Source of the DNA: Peptoniphilus lacrimalis DSM 7455
GTDB taxonomy: Bacteria > Bacillota > Clostridia > Tissierellales > Peptoniphilaceae
Assembly: GCF_000378725.1 (NCBI RefSeq)
Contig: NZ_KB900376.1
Location: forward strand, 1-64,000
Reading direction: 5' to 3'
DNA: 64,000 nucleotides
Below, in pieces: positions 18,516-26,852 of the stretch. The notes beneath the pieces are model-generated. The model ran no database searches. It was given only the letters and a program-made list of their open reading frames with translations, and had not been told where the DNA came from. The position numbers and the translations under genes were made by a program. How positions within the stretch are numbered: the stretch's first letter is position 1; each line of letters begins with the position of its first letter.

Positions 18516-18884
18516 TTACTTATCCTCTTTTTCTTTTAATTTGAAATTTCCATTTTCTTCTTCATCTTTAGACCAAAGTCTTTCGATGTCATAATATTCT
18601 CTTTCATCTTTATGGAAAACATGAACGATTATATCGCCATAATCAAGGAGTATCCATCTTGATGTAGTCTTTCCGTCAATATTTTCAAGATTTATTCCTT
18701 TTTCATCCATTTTTTCTTCGATTTCATCGGCTAAGGCAGAAACTTGCCTTACTGAATTACCTGAAACTATTACAAAATAATCAGCAATTGAAGAAAGTCC
18801 CTTGATGTCTAAAACTTTTATATCTATTCCCTTTTTTTCCTTACAAGAATCTTTAATAATTCTTAACTTATCTTCTACCTTCAA
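18516..18884 (-). CDS. rsfS: Ribosome silencing factor RsfS
   Basis: This 122-residue protein of the RsfS/YbeB/Iojap family binds ribosomal protein L14 and blocks joining of the subunits when nutrients run low. The family core is seen: DIKGLSSIADYFVIVSGNS (about 25-43), a helix with VRQVSALADEIEEKM and then WILLDYGDIIVHVFHKDEREYYDIERLW. The C-terminal tail is acidic and Lys-rich. The order nadD-yqeK-LCP-rsfS is common in Firmicutes. Confidence 0.95.
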   Translation of the reverse strand: MKVEDKLRIIKDSCKEKKGIDIKVLDIKGLSSIADYFVIVSGNSVRQVSALADEIEEKMDEKGINLENIDGKTTSRWILLDYGDIIVHVFHKDEREYYDIERLWSKDEEENGNFKLKEKEDK

Positions 18885-18897
18885 GTTAGCCTCCTTA

Positions 18898-19770
18898 TTA
18901 TTTGAAATTTGTCGCTTTTAAAAGTTCATGGGCTTGATTTTCATCCATAATAAAATAAGATGTTCTATTTATATATTTAGGATAACCTGGAAGTGTTGTT
19001 GCTTTTACATTTTCCATTGAAAGTCTTGAACCTGAAACTGCAAGTTTTAATAATAAACTTTTCGGTATATTATTTTGAGTGTCACTTAAATATGCTTTAT
19101 ATAAAAGTGGAGCTTTAACTAGAGTTTTAGGATTTTTCATTTGAGAAAATAAGGCTGCCAAGAAAGCTTGTTGACTTCCTAATCTTTCCAAGTCACTACC
19201 TGATTTATACCCCTTACGAAATCTTAAAAAACCTACTGCATCTTGACCTTTTAAAACTTGTTGTCCTTCTTTAATATGAATTGATAAAGGTGGATCAGCT
19301 GTAGGGTCATCGTAGTCCATATCTAATGGTACATTAACCTCAACTCCTCCCATGGCATTTACTATATCCATAACAAATTTATAATCTATTGTCATATAAT
19401 ATTTTATATCTGTGCCTAAAAGTTTATTTACAGAATCTAGTGTCAATTCACTTCCACCATAAGCATAGGAGTGATTTATTTTTTGTTTTTTATATCCTTG
19501 AATTTCAGCATAAGTATCTCTAGGTATAGAAATTATATTTAGAAAATTATTCTCCAAATTAAAATTTACAACCATTATCGTATCTGACCTTGTATTCTCG
19601 GCCTTTTTTGAATCCAAGGAATCAACACCTAATACCAAAAATTGAAAATCATTTAAATTTTTTGCATCCTCATTTTTACTTAAACTGTATAAATACAGAC
19701 CTATCAGACCAGCTCCTAAAATTACTACTATAAAAATAGTAGTAAAGAAAGCTTTAAAAAAACTTTTCAT
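18898..19770 (-). CDS. LytR-CpsA-Psr family cell-wall glycopolymer ligase
   Basis: A single N-terminal membrane helix (about residues 8-28) precedes an LCP domain outside the cell. The signatures FLVLGVDSLD, TRSDTIMVVNFN and SIPRDTYAEI hold the Arg and Asp residues used to bind the lipid-linked polyprenyl phosphate, and FLRFRKGYKSGSDLERLGSQQAFL is the second conserved block. The family transfers teichoic acids or capsule from undecaprenyl phosphate to peptidoglycan. At 290 residues it is a short member without an extra C-terminal domain. Its ATG overlaps the yqeK stop codon. Confidence 0.93.
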   Translation of the reverse strand: MKSFFKAFFTTIFIVVILGAGLIGLYLYSLSKNEDAKNLNDFQFLVLGVDSLDSKKAENTRSDTIMVVNFNLENNFLNIISIPRDTYAEIQGYKKQKINHSYAYGGSELTLDSVNKLLGTDIKYYMTIDYKFVMDIVNAMGGVEVNVPLDMDYDDPTADPPLSIHIKEGQQVLKGQDAVGFLRFRKGYKSGSDLERLGSQQAFLAALFSQMKNPKTLVKAPLLYKAYLSDTQNNIPKSLLLKLAVSGSRLSMENVKATTLPGYPKYINRTSYFIMDENQAHELLKATNFK

Positions 19771-20342
19771 TCATTCTTCTCCAAATAATAATTTCTTGCT
19801 TTTATTGTATCTAAAGCAATATAGTTTTTTAATTCGATTAAATTCTTTATGTTTTCATCTAAAACATAAAACATAGCCTTATCAAGATTAACCTTGGCAA
19901 TTTCTCTTGCTTGCTTTGCTTGAGGAAAATCTCTTTTTGGCTCTATATAGTCTGCTAAAAATATTATTTTCTCCAAAGTCGACATATTTTCTCTTCCTGT
20001 TGTATGGTAAGAAATTGCATTTAATACATCTATATCTTTGATTTCATATAATTTTTCTGCAAGTTTTGCTCCTAAAAATCCATGTATTATAGCAGGAGCT
20101 TTTTTCATATCTTGACTTAATGATAGACCAAATTCTTGGCAAAGTCGTGGATAATCTTCCTTATTTTTTAACTTTGCACAGTCATGCAAATATCCAGCCA
20201 ACTCAGCTTTTTCTACATCTTCTTTGTGGATTTGAGCAAGCATTTTTGCACTTTGTGCAACTCTAAGCATATGTTTGTAGCGTTTTTCTCCAACTCTTTC
20301 TAATATATTGTTCTCGTATTTTTTATAATCCAATTTACTCAT
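19767..20342 (-). CDS. yqeK: YqeK-type HD hydrolase (Ap4A hydrolase)
   Basis: This 191-residue HD-domain protein matches the YqeK family, which splits diadenosine tetraphosphate symmetrically into two ADP. The visible metal ligands are H24 in RYKHMLRVAQSA, the HD pair in GYLHDCAKL (about 52-53), IIHGFLGA (about 86) and the late motif IFLADYIEPKRDF with its Asp. It overlaps nadD by 8 bases at its start and the LCP gene at its end, so it is translated in a coupled chain. yqeK next to nadD is the usual arrangement. Confidence 0.94.
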   Translation of the reverse strand: MSKLDYKKYENNILERVGEKRYKHMLRVAQSAKMLAQIHKEDVEKAELAGYLHDCAKLKNKEDYPRLCQEFGLSLSQDMKKAPAIIHGFLGAKLAEKLYEIKDIDVLNAISYHTTGRENMSTLEKIIFLADYIEPKRDFPQAKQAREIAKVNLDKAMFYVLDENIKNLIELKNYIALDTIKARNYYLEKNE

Positions 20343-20955
20343 CTCTATATAAATTATTTTCCCTAATAAATCTTATTACTTCATCAGGAATTAGATACCT
20401 TACAGATTTTTTAGTTTTCATCCTATCCCTTAATTCTGTAGAAGAAACTTGATACAAGGGTCCATTTATAATGGTAATTTGGGTGTTGAAATTTTTTTTC
20501 AAAAATTTAATTTCTTCATCAATTTTATCTCTTTCTAGGTATTCAGGTCTTAAGGCAGCAACAAAGTGAACTTCCTTGGAAAGCTCTTCTAATTTTCTCC
20601 AAGTTTTTAGTTGAAAAATCGTATCTGAACCTATAAGAAAAAAATATTCTCCAGGATGATTTTCTTTTAATTTCTTGACTGTATTTACAGAATAAGAAAT
20701 TTCCCCACTTTTAGCTTCAACATCAGATATTTGAAAATTTTCATTATTTTTTATTGCTATTTCTACCATTTTATATCTAATGTCTGCGCTTATACTGTTT
20801 ATTTTATGGGGTGAATATCCTGTAGGCACATAAATCACTTTATCGAGATTTAATTCATCCCTTAAATATTCACTTATCATTAAGTGTCCATAATGAATAG
20901 GATTAAATGAACCACCTAAAATACCTATCTTTTCCATTTTATTCTCCAAATTCAA
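20335..20955 (-). CDS. nadD: Nicotinate-nucleotide adenylyltransferase NadD
   Basis: This enzyme makes NAD precursors by joining nicotinate mononucleotide and ATP to give deamido-NAD. Its 206 residues carry the nucleotidyltransferase signature GGSFNPIHYGHL (about 14-25), VPTGYSPHK (substrate loop), FFLIGSDT (about 100-107), and ISSTELR-type VSSTELRDRM near the end. The frame starts at 20955 and overlaps yhbY by 17 bases; a later ATG at 20937 (MEKIGILGG) would shorten it by 6 residues and avoid the overlap. Confidence 0.95.
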   Translation of the reverse strand: MNLENKMEKIGILGGSFNPIHYGHLMISEYLRDELNLDKVIYVPTGYSPHKINSISADIRYKMVEIAIKNNENFQISDVEAKSGEISYSVNTVKKLKENHPGEYFFLIGSDTIFQLKTWRKLEELSKEVHFVAALRPEYLERDKIDEEIKFLKKNFNTQITIINGPLYQVSSTELRDRMKTKKSVRYLIPDEVIRFIRENNLYRDE

Positions 20956-21238
20956 TCTTTTTATTTTCTTTTGATTGCCTATAAATTGTTAATTTTGAAC
21001 CGATTTGTTGAACAAATTCAGCACCTGTTTTTTCAAGTATTTCTTGCACAATCTCCTTAGCTTCTACTGGAGAATTTTTTAAAACTTTTATCTTTACAAG
21101 CTCATGATCTTCTAAAGACTTATCTAACTGATCAAAAAGGCTTTCAGAAAGCCCAAATTTTCCTATTTGAACTAGAGGGTCCAAATTATTTGCTAAAGAT
21201 TTTAAATAAGACCTATCTTTGCCTCTTAACATATACAT
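20939..21238 (-). CDS. yhbY: YhbY family RNA-binding protein (CRM domain)
   Basis: A single CRM domain fills the 99 residues. It has the KSLANNLDPLVQIGKFGLSE start (GxxG-like loop in IGKFG), LVKIKVLKNS and IGSKLTIYR. YhbY proteins associate with the pre-50S subunit. The position directly after obg, another 50S assembly factor, with a 3-base gap fits that role. Confidence 0.93.
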   Translation of the reverse strand: MYMLRGKDRSYLKSLANNLDPLVQIGKFGLSESLFDQLDKSLEDHELVKIKVLKNSPVEAKEIVQEILEKTGAEFVQQIGSKLTIYRQSKENKKIEFGE

Positions 21239-21241
21239 CTC

Positions 21242-22507
21242 CTAGTTAAAAAATTCAAATTCATAGCCACCAATATTTACTGATTGACCTTCTTCTATAC
21301 CAAGACTTTTCAGTTTTTCAATAACATTATTTTTTCTTAAATTTTCTTGAAAATATTTCAAAGATTCGTAATCATTAAAATTGGTAGATCTCATTAATTT
21401 ATCAATATATGGTCCTTCAACGATATAATCATCATTTTCTTTTCTAACTGTAATTGCTTCTTCTCTTACTTTATTTTCTACATAAGCTTTATCATAGGTC
21501 TTATAATCAATTCCCTTTTCTTGAACCAATTGGTAGGCCTTTTGCATTAATAATTTTACATTTTCTCCCGTTGCAGCAGAACCTTCTATTATTTGATACT
21601 TAGATGATAAGGCTTTTTTTAATTTTTCTAAATTTTCCTTACTTGATGGTATATCCATCTTATTTGCAAATATAATTTGAGTCTTATCTCTAAGTTTTTC
21701 ATTATAATTATATAATTCTTCATTGATTTTGTAAAAGTCTTCTAAAGGATCTCTATTTTCAGAGCCCGAAACATCTAAAACATGAATTAAAACTCCTGTC
21801 CTTTCTATATGTTTCAAAAATTCATCTCCTAAGCCAATACCTTGGCTTGCTCCTTCAATTAAACCCGGTATATCTGCTAGAACAAAAGATTCGTCAGGTC
21901 CTAAGCTGACAAGACCTAAATTAGGTGTAAGAGTTGTGAAATGATAATTTGAAATTTTTGGTCTTGCTTTACTAACTTGGGATAAAAGCGTAGACTTTCC
22001 AACATTAGGAAAACCTACAAGACCAACATCAGCTAGAAGTTTTAGTTCTAAAATAACTGATCTTTCTTCACCCTTGGTTCCAGCTTGAGCAAAATTCGGT
22101 GAACGTCTAGTAGAAGTTTTATATTTAGCATTACCATGACCTCCACGACCACCGTGACAAATTACAAATTCATCATCCTTATTTTTAAAGTCATAAATAA
22201 CTCCACCTGTTTCTTCATCCTTAACCAAAGTTCCAACAGGTACTTTTAAGATAATGTCTTCTCCAGCCTTACCATATTTTAACTTGTTCATTCCGTTTTC
22301 CCCATTTTGGGCCTTATACTCTCTTTTATATCTAAAATCCATTAGGGTATGAAGGCCTTCGTCAGCTTTAATTATTACATCTCCGCCTCGTCCTCCATCT
22401 CCTCCATGAGGTCCTCCTGCAGGTTCATACTTTTCACGTCTCCAAGCTACGGCTCCATCTCCGCCTCGTCCTGCCTTTAATCTTATTTTTGCACTATCTA
22501 TAAACAT
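21242..22507 (-). CDS. obg: GTPase Obg (CgtA)
   Basis: This is an essential GTPase of 50S assembly and stress signalling. The 421 residues split into a glycine-rich Obg fold (1-158), the G domain (about 159-330) and a C-terminal OCT domain (to about 418). The Obg fold has the repeats GGDGGRGGDV and GGRGGHGNAKY. The G domain has GFPNVGKSTLL, switch DIPGLIEGA, NKMD and SAATGENV. The start at 22507 has AAGGAG before it. It heads the obg-to-ridA run, separated from the rpmA operon by a terminator. Confidence 0.97.
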   Translation of the reverse strand: MFIDSAKIRLKAGRGGDGAVAWRREKYEPAGGPHGGDGGRGGDVIIKADEGLHTLMDFRYKREYKAQNGENGMNKLKYGKAGEDIILKVPVGTLVKDEETGGVIYDFKNKDDEFVICHGGRGGHGNAKYKTSTRRSPNFAQAGTKGEERSVILELKLLADVGLVGFPNVGKSTLLSQVSKARPKISNYHFTTLTPNLGLVSLGPDESFVLADIPGLIEGASQGIGLGDEFLKHIERTGVLIHVLDVSGSENRDPLEDFYKINEELYNYNEKLRDKTQIIFANKMDIPSSKENLEKLKKALSSKYQIIEGSAATGENVKLLMQKAYQLVQEKGIDYKTYDKAYVENKVREEAITVRKENDDYIVEGPYIDKLMRSTNFNDYESLKYFQENLRKNNVIEKLKSLGIEEGQSVNIGGYEFEFFN

Positions 22508-22583
22508 TTATGACTCCTTCTAATTTATATAAGTATACAACAATACCATTTCTAAACTGTGAAAGACCTGTTAAATATTAGTG

Positions 22584-22612
22584 AAAAAAAGAGGTCGCCT
22601 TTTGACAACCCC
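22584..22612 (-). terminator. Terminator of the rplU-prp-rpmA operon
   Basis: Minus strand: GGGGTTGTC, loop AAAA, GGCGACCTC (9 bp with three G-U pairs), followed by TTTTTTT. Confidence 0.75.
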
Positions 22613-22655
22613 TAATACTAATTTAACTAAATATTTCATATATTATATTGAATGT

Positions 22656-22952
22656 TTATGCAAGTTCAACATCTTCTTGAAAAACATTGACATATTTCTT
22701 TCCGCCCTTACCTTTAGTTACGAAAGAAACTTTTCCATCAACCTTAGCAAAAAGTGTGTCATCTCCACCACGTCCAACATTTTCTCCTGGGTTTATTTTT
22801 GTTCCTCTTTGTCTTACAAGGATAGAGCCTGCAAGCACATAAGAACCGTCACCCTTCTTAACACCAAGTCTTTTAGCATTAGAATCACGACCATTCTTAG
22901 AAGAACCAACTCCCTTTTTAGAAGAGAAAAGTTCCAAATTAAACTTTATCAT
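22656..22952 (-). CDS. rpmA: Ribosomal protein L27, with Prp-cleaved N-terminal extension
   Basis: This 98-residue L27 has the core [20 protein letters not shown] and [20 protein letters not shown]. Before SKKG it carries the short extension [10 protein letters not shown] that is typical of Firmicutes. There the protease Prp must remove it so that residues can reach the peptidyl-transferase centre. The prp gene is immediately upstream, one base away. The extension reads LELFS rather than the commoner LQFFA. Confidence 0.97.
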   Translation of the reverse strand: MIKFNLELFSSKKGVGSSKNGRDSNAKRLGVKKGDGSYVLAGSILVRQRGTKINPGENVGRGGDDTLFAKVDGKVSFVTKGKGGKKYVNVFQEDVELA

Positions 22953-22953
22953 A

Positions 22954-23271
22954 TCACACCTCCAATTTTAAATAACGGGGATAAGTTTCATCTATCTTCT
23001 TAAGTCCTAAAATTAAATACTTAAAAGCAAATTGAACCTTATCATCTATATAATTTTCACAAATTTTTATGCTTAAAAAACCGTCGCTGACTTCTTCTTT
23101 TATGTCCTCATCACGAAAACCTAAAAGCTCTATTAAGGAAAAGTAAAAAGTTTCAGTAAGGGCAGATATTCCTGCACAAACTATTCTTTCATACTCTCCA
23201 CCATCAGCATGACCACTAGCTTTAAAGCCGTAATAATAATCTTTTTCTTTGAAAAATTTTATCTTAGTCAT
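22954..23271 (-). CDS. prp: Ribosomal-processing cysteine protease Prp
   Basis: This 105-residue protease trims the L27 N-terminus. The catalytic pair is visible as His in [11 protein letters not shown] (about residue 21) and Cys in [11 protein letters not shown] (about 32), with the small residues of the flexible loop between them. It lies between rplU and rpmA, as in most Firmicutes, and its start overlaps the rplU stop, so enzyme and substrate are made together. Confidence 0.95.
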   Translation of the reverse strand: MTKIKFFKEKDYYYGFKASGHADGGEYERIVCAGISALTETFYFSLIELLGFRDEDIKEEVSDGFLSIKICENYIDDKVQFAFKYLILGLKKIDETYPRYLKLEV

Positions 23272-23576
23272 TAACCTATATTTTCGATTTCAACTAGGCT
23301 GAAAGGTTGACGATGTCCTTTCTTACTTCTTTGATTCTTCTTAGCTTTATATTTGTAAACAACAACTTTCTTATCTTTTGCTTGTAAAAGAACTTTGCCT
23401 TCTACTTTTGCTCCTTCAAGGTATGGCTTTCCAACCTTAATACCATTATCAGAAATAACTAAAACTTTATCAAAAGTTACTTTTTCTCCTTCTTTGATAT
23501 CAAGTTTTTCAACCTTAATCTTATCACCTTGACAAACTCTATATTGTTTACCACCTGTTTCAATTACTGCGTACAT
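23271..23576 (-). CDS. rplU: Ribosomal protein L21
   Basis: This 101-residue 50S protein binds 23S rRNA. It shows [18 protein letters not shown] at the start, the typical VTFDKVLVI and GAKVEGKVL strands, and the RNA-binding end [18 protein letters not shown]. It is the first gene of the operon behind a structured leader. Confidence 0.97.
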   Translation of the reverse strand: MYAVIETGGKQYRVCQGDKIKVEKLDIKEGEKVTFDKVLVISDNGIKVGKPYLEGAKVEGKVLLQAKDKKVVVYKYKAKKNQRSKKGHRQPFSLVEIENIG

Positions 23577-23646
23577 TGTAGCACCTCCTCATTACAAGAC
23601 TCGCCATAAAGGTAAAATTTTTGACCTTTTCTGTGCGGTTACATTT
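23577..23646 (-). promoter_or_regulatory. L21-type autoregulatory leader RNA (candidate)
   Basis: The 5' leader of rplU contains a hairpin (AAAGGTC-loop-ACCTTT) and the block TGGCGAGTCTTGTAATGAGG just before the start codon. This is the kind of conserved element seen in Firmicutes L21 leaders, where the protein is thought to bind its own mRNA. The identity comes from recall of the motif and was not computed. Confidence 0.6.
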
Positions 23647-23650
23647 AAGT

Positions 23651-23679
23651 ATAATAGCATAAATAGCCAAAAGTATCAA
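23651..23679 (-). promoter_or_regulatory. Promoter of rplU-prp-rpmA
   Basis: Minus strand: TTGATA (23674-23679), a 17-base spacer and TATTAT (23651-23656). Confidence 0.7.
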
Positions 23680-23733
23680 GAAAAATTTTACAATTTTCCC
23701 TTCTTTAGTTATTATAATACTAAGGAGGGAAAT

Positions 23734-24732
23734 ATGAAAATATTATTTTTAAATAAAGATTATATTCTTAGGGCTATTTCCATGAAAGAAGTTATAGAAG
23801 AAGACGAAAAAGCTTTTGTTATCACTTCAGATAAAAATGCAAATATTCCCTTAAGGACAAATGTTGATATAAAAAAATACAAAGGTCAAGCCTTATATAT
23901 GCCTGGTTATATACCTGAAGAAGAGATTTCTGGTCAAAAAATTATTTCAATTTATCCTGAAAATATTAATAAAAACTTACCTTCGGCTCCTTCAACTATG
24001 ATTCTTTTAGATGCACAAACAGGTTTTGTAAAAGCAATTATTGATGGAACTATACTTACAAGATTAAGAACAGGGGCAATGTCTGGAGTTGCATCAAAAT
24101 ATCTTTCAAGAAAAGATTCAAAAATATTTTTACTTATAGGTACAGGCGGTCAGGCTCAATCCCAACTTGAAGCTGTCTTGACAGTCCGTCAAATTGAAGA
24201 AGTTTATGTATCTGATACTAATTTCAAACGTGCTCAAGAATTTTCTTTTGAAATGCAAGAAAAATTCAAAGATAAATTTGATGTAAAAATAATGCCTATA
24301 AAATCTCCTAACGATATTGTACCTAAAGCCGATATAATTACGACTGTAACTACTTCAAAAACCCCTAGCTTTGATGGCAAGCTAATAAAAAAAGGAACTC
24401 ACATAAATTCTATAGGCTCCTATACACCTGATGCTCAGGAAACTCCTGTAGAAGTTCTAAAAAAATCTTCAAAAATCTATTTTGATTCTTATGATGCTGT
24501 TTTATCTGAATCTGGTGATGTTATTATTCCTATAAATAAGGGAGAATTTTCTAAAGATAAAATTACTGGTGAAATAGGTCAACTCATAAAAGGAAATAAA
24601 AAACCTAGAGAAAATGATGATGAAATAACTTGGTTTAAAGCAGTAGGAACTGCAGTTTTAGACCTTGTTGTTGGAGAAAAGATATATAAAAAAGCTATAA
24701 AAAATAATATAGGAGAATTTTTAGAATTTTAA
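23734..24732 (+). CDS. Ornithine cyclodeaminase / mu-crystallin family protein
   Basis: This 332-residue NAD(P)-dependent enzyme belongs to the family of ornithine cyclodeaminase, alanine dehydrogenase and imine reductases. The substrate-binding part holds R41 in PLRTNV and the RLRTGAMSGVASKYLSRKD block (about 109-127). The Rossmann motif LLIGTGGQAQSQ lies near 133-144 and IITTVTTSKTPSFDG near 200-215. INSIGSYTPDAQE is the late family motif. The exact substrate cannot be told. It is a single gene with GGAGG before its start, divergent from rplU. Confidence 0.88.
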   Translation: MKILFLNKDYILRAISMKEVIEEDEKAFVITSDKNANIPLRTNVDIKKYKGQALYMPGYIPEEEISGQKIISIYPENINKNLPSAPSTMILLDAQTGFVKAIIDGTILTRLRTGAMSGVASKYLSRKDSKIFLLIGTGGQAQSQLEAVLTVRQIEEVYVSDTNFKRAQEFSFEMQEKFKDKFDVKIMPIKSPNDIVPKADIITTVTTSKTPSFDGKLIKKGTHINSIGSYTPDAQETPVEVLKKSSKIYFDSYDAVLSESGDVIIPINKGEFSKDKITGEIGQLIKGNKKPRENDDEITWFKAVGTAVLDLVVGEKIYKKAIKNNIGEFLEF

Positions 24733-24765
24733 AAAAACGGCTGAGTCTTTTATAGACCAGCCGTT
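24730..24765 (-). terminator. Terminator of brnQ, shared with the cyclodeaminase gene
   Basis: The stem AACGGCT/AGCCGTT is extended by GTC/GAC. On the minus strand it is followed by seven T, while the plus-strand tail is only weakly T-rich. Confidence 0.8.
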
Positions 24766-24783
24766 GATATTTATATTTGATTT

Positions 24784-26094
24784 TTAAGCTTCTTCTGCTT
24801 TGCCTTCTTTAAATTTTGAAATTATAAGAGCTATTAATACACCGACTATCATTGGCACAACCCAATATAAACCGAGTTTTGTTAAAGGTAATATGTCAAA
24901 AAGTTTTTGCAAGGGGCTTGAAATTCCACGTTCAACAAGAACTGCCAAAAATCCCAAAATTAAATTAATATATACTGGAATTTGATAAACTAAATCATAT
25001 TTTATCCACTTGTTAAACATACCAAGAATTATAAGAGTTGTAATACAAGGATATATTACTTCAAGAATTGGTGCAGAAATTTTTATAATTTCAGAAACTC
25101 CCAAAACTGATATGAATCCACTAACAACTGCTGCAACTACAACTAATTGCCTATAAGAAAATCTTCCATTTAATAGATTAGTAAAATAAGAAGCAGTGGC
25201 TGATACAAGTCCTATTGCTGTAGTTAAACAAGCAAGAAGAACAATTATTGCAATTACATAAACGCCAACTGTACCCAAAACTCTGTTAGTAATATCTACT
25301 AATAATTTTGTATTATCTATATCAATAGGCACAAGCATATTTCCTGAATAAGTTGCACCGATATGAGCAAGACCTCCATATACAAGAGCTAGACAAATAG
25401 TTGCAGTTAGACCGGATAAAATTGTCATTTTAAATTCTTTATTTTTGTCATTTAATTTTAAAGTTTTAACTTCACCGATAACTACAAGGGAAAACATACA
25501 GCTTGCAAGTGCATCCATAGTTTGATAGCCGTCACGAAGGCCCTTTCTTATTACACCATCTACAAGAGCCTTATCAGCTATTGGTCCAACAGGATGAATG
25601 AAAGCTTTTATAATTAAAATTCCTACAGAAACAAGTAAAGCTGGAGTTAAAAATTTCCCTACAATATCTACAACTCTATTTGCTCTTATTGTTAATAAAA
25701 TACATACCAAAAAGAAAATAAAGGAAAAAAGATATTTAGAAAAAGAATCACCAAATATTGGAATTATTGCAATTTCATAAGATGTCGCTGCTGTTCTTGG
25801 CATTGCAAGAAAAGGTCCAATACAAAGAATTATTGCTAAAGATACTGCCACCGCAAATTTTCTATTAACTCTTGAACCAAGTTTAATTATATCACCATCA
25901 AAATTAGCCAGGGCTATAATACCAATAAGACCAAAGCCCGCATCAGCGATGCTAAATCCTAGGGTAGAAAGTCCCCATTTACTACCACTTATGAAGCCAA
26001 GATAAGGTGGGAAAATTAAATTTCCAGCCCCAAAAAACATGGCGAAAAGTGCAAAACCAATGACTAAGATTTTAGTCATTCTCCCTTTAATCAT
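24784..26094 (-). CDS. brnQ: Branched-chain amino acid transporter BrnQ
   Basis: This 436-residue sodium-coupled carrier for leucine, isoleucine and valine is predicted to have 12 membrane helices. The family start is clear: FALFAMFFGAGNLIFPPYLGF at residues 15-35, plus GPFLAMPRTAATSYE (about 92-106), and the proline- and glycine-rich helices that follow. The basic tail KFKEGKAEEA ends the protein. It is a single-gene unit between its own terminator and the ktr genes. Confidence 0.95.
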   Translation of the reverse strand: MIKGRMTKILVIGFALFAMFFGAGNLIFPPYLGFISGSKWGLSTLGFSIADAGFGLIGIIALANFDGDIIKLGSRVNRKFAVAVSLAIILCIGPFLAMPRTAATSYEIAIIPIFGDSFSKYLFSFIFFLVCILLTIRANRVVDIVGKFLTPALLVSVGILIIKAFIHPVGPIADKALVDGVIRKGLRDGYQTMDALASCMFSLVVIGEVKTLKLNDKNKEFKMTILSGLTATICLALVYGGLAHIGATYSGNMLVPIDIDNTKLLVDITNRVLGTVGVYVIAIIVLLACLTTAIGLVSATASYFTNLLNGRFSYRQLVVVAAVVSGFISVLGVSEIIKISAPILEVIYPCITTLIILGMFNKWIKYDLVYQIPVYINLILGFLAVLVERGISSPLQKLFDILPLTKLGLYWVVPMIVGVLIALIISKFKEGKAEEA

Positions 26095-26198
26095 AATCTC
26101 CTCCTTTATAAAATTTATTCAGTAAGTAAAATGTATAAGGGTTATTTTAACCCTTTTCTAAAGATATTTCAAGGTAATAAAGCCACTAAATTGATTTT

Positions 26199-26849
26199 TT
26201 AGTAGGTTTTCTTGATTTTGTTTATATATTTATTTTCACCTAAAACGGTAATTAAATCATCACCCTCTATAACGAAGTCAAAGGATGGATTAACAAACAT
26301 TTCTTTTTCTCTTTGAATAAAAAGTATAGAACATTTATATTTTTCCCTAAACTTCAGATCCATTAATTTTTTTCCAATCCAATTTTTATCAACTTCAACT
26401 TCAACAATAGAATAATCTTTAGAAAATTCTATAGAATCAATAATATTTTCTCCAGATAAAATATCCGCTAACCTATGCCCCATTTCTTTTTCTGGCTCTA
26501 TTATTTTATCTGCACCTACACGGGATAAGATTTCACCAGCCCTGTTATTAGATGCTTTTGCAACAATCTTTTTTATGTTAGCCTCTTTACAAGATAAAAC
26601 TGCTAGGATTTCTGCCTCTAAATTTTGGGCAACACTAACTATCGCCACATCAAAATTGGAAAGTCCCAATTCTTTTACAGCATTTTCATCTGTAACGTCA
26701 CAGACAACTGCTGTTGTAACATTAGGCGCAATTCTATTGATTAATTCTTCATCCTTATCAACTGCCATTACATCTTGCCCTAATTCATATAATCTTTTAG
26801 CAACTGTGGAACCAAATCTTCCACAGCCTATTACTACAAAATTTCTCAT
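26199..26849 (-). CDS. ktrA: Potassium channel regulatory subunit KtrA/TrkA
   Basis: This 216-residue cytoplasmic RCK protein gates the K+ channel by nucleotide binding. The TrkA-N Rossmann fold starts with VIGCGRFGSTVAKRL and has the acidic residue in AVDKDEE (about 31). The TrkA-C domain runs from about 135 to 216 (IVEVEVDKNWIGKKLMDL, FVIEGDDLITVLG). It lies 3 bases after ktrB, so channel and regulator are made together. Such systems usually bind ATP/ADP and sometimes c-di-AMP at the C domain. Confidence 0.93.
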   Translation of the reverse strand: MRNFVVIGCGRFGSTVAKRLYELGQDVMAVDKDEELINRIAPNVTTAVVCDVTDENAVKELGLSNFDVAIVSVAQNLEAEILAVLSCKEANIKKIVAKASNNRAGEILSRVGADKIIEPEKEMGHRLADILSGENIIDSIEFSKDYSIVEVEVDKNWIGKKLMDLKFREKYKCSILFIQREKEMFVNPSFDFVIEGDDLITVLGENKYINKIKKTY

Positions 26850-26852
26850 ATT

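Noticed and set aside
22581-23003. 140-codon plus-strand frame
   Set aside because: Antisense of rpmA and part of prp; composition reflects the ribosomal genes on the other strand.
26138-26156. Hairpin AAGGGTTATTTTAACCCTT between brnQ and ktrA
   Set aside because: A short stem without a T run on the relevant strand; too weak to call a terminator or operator.
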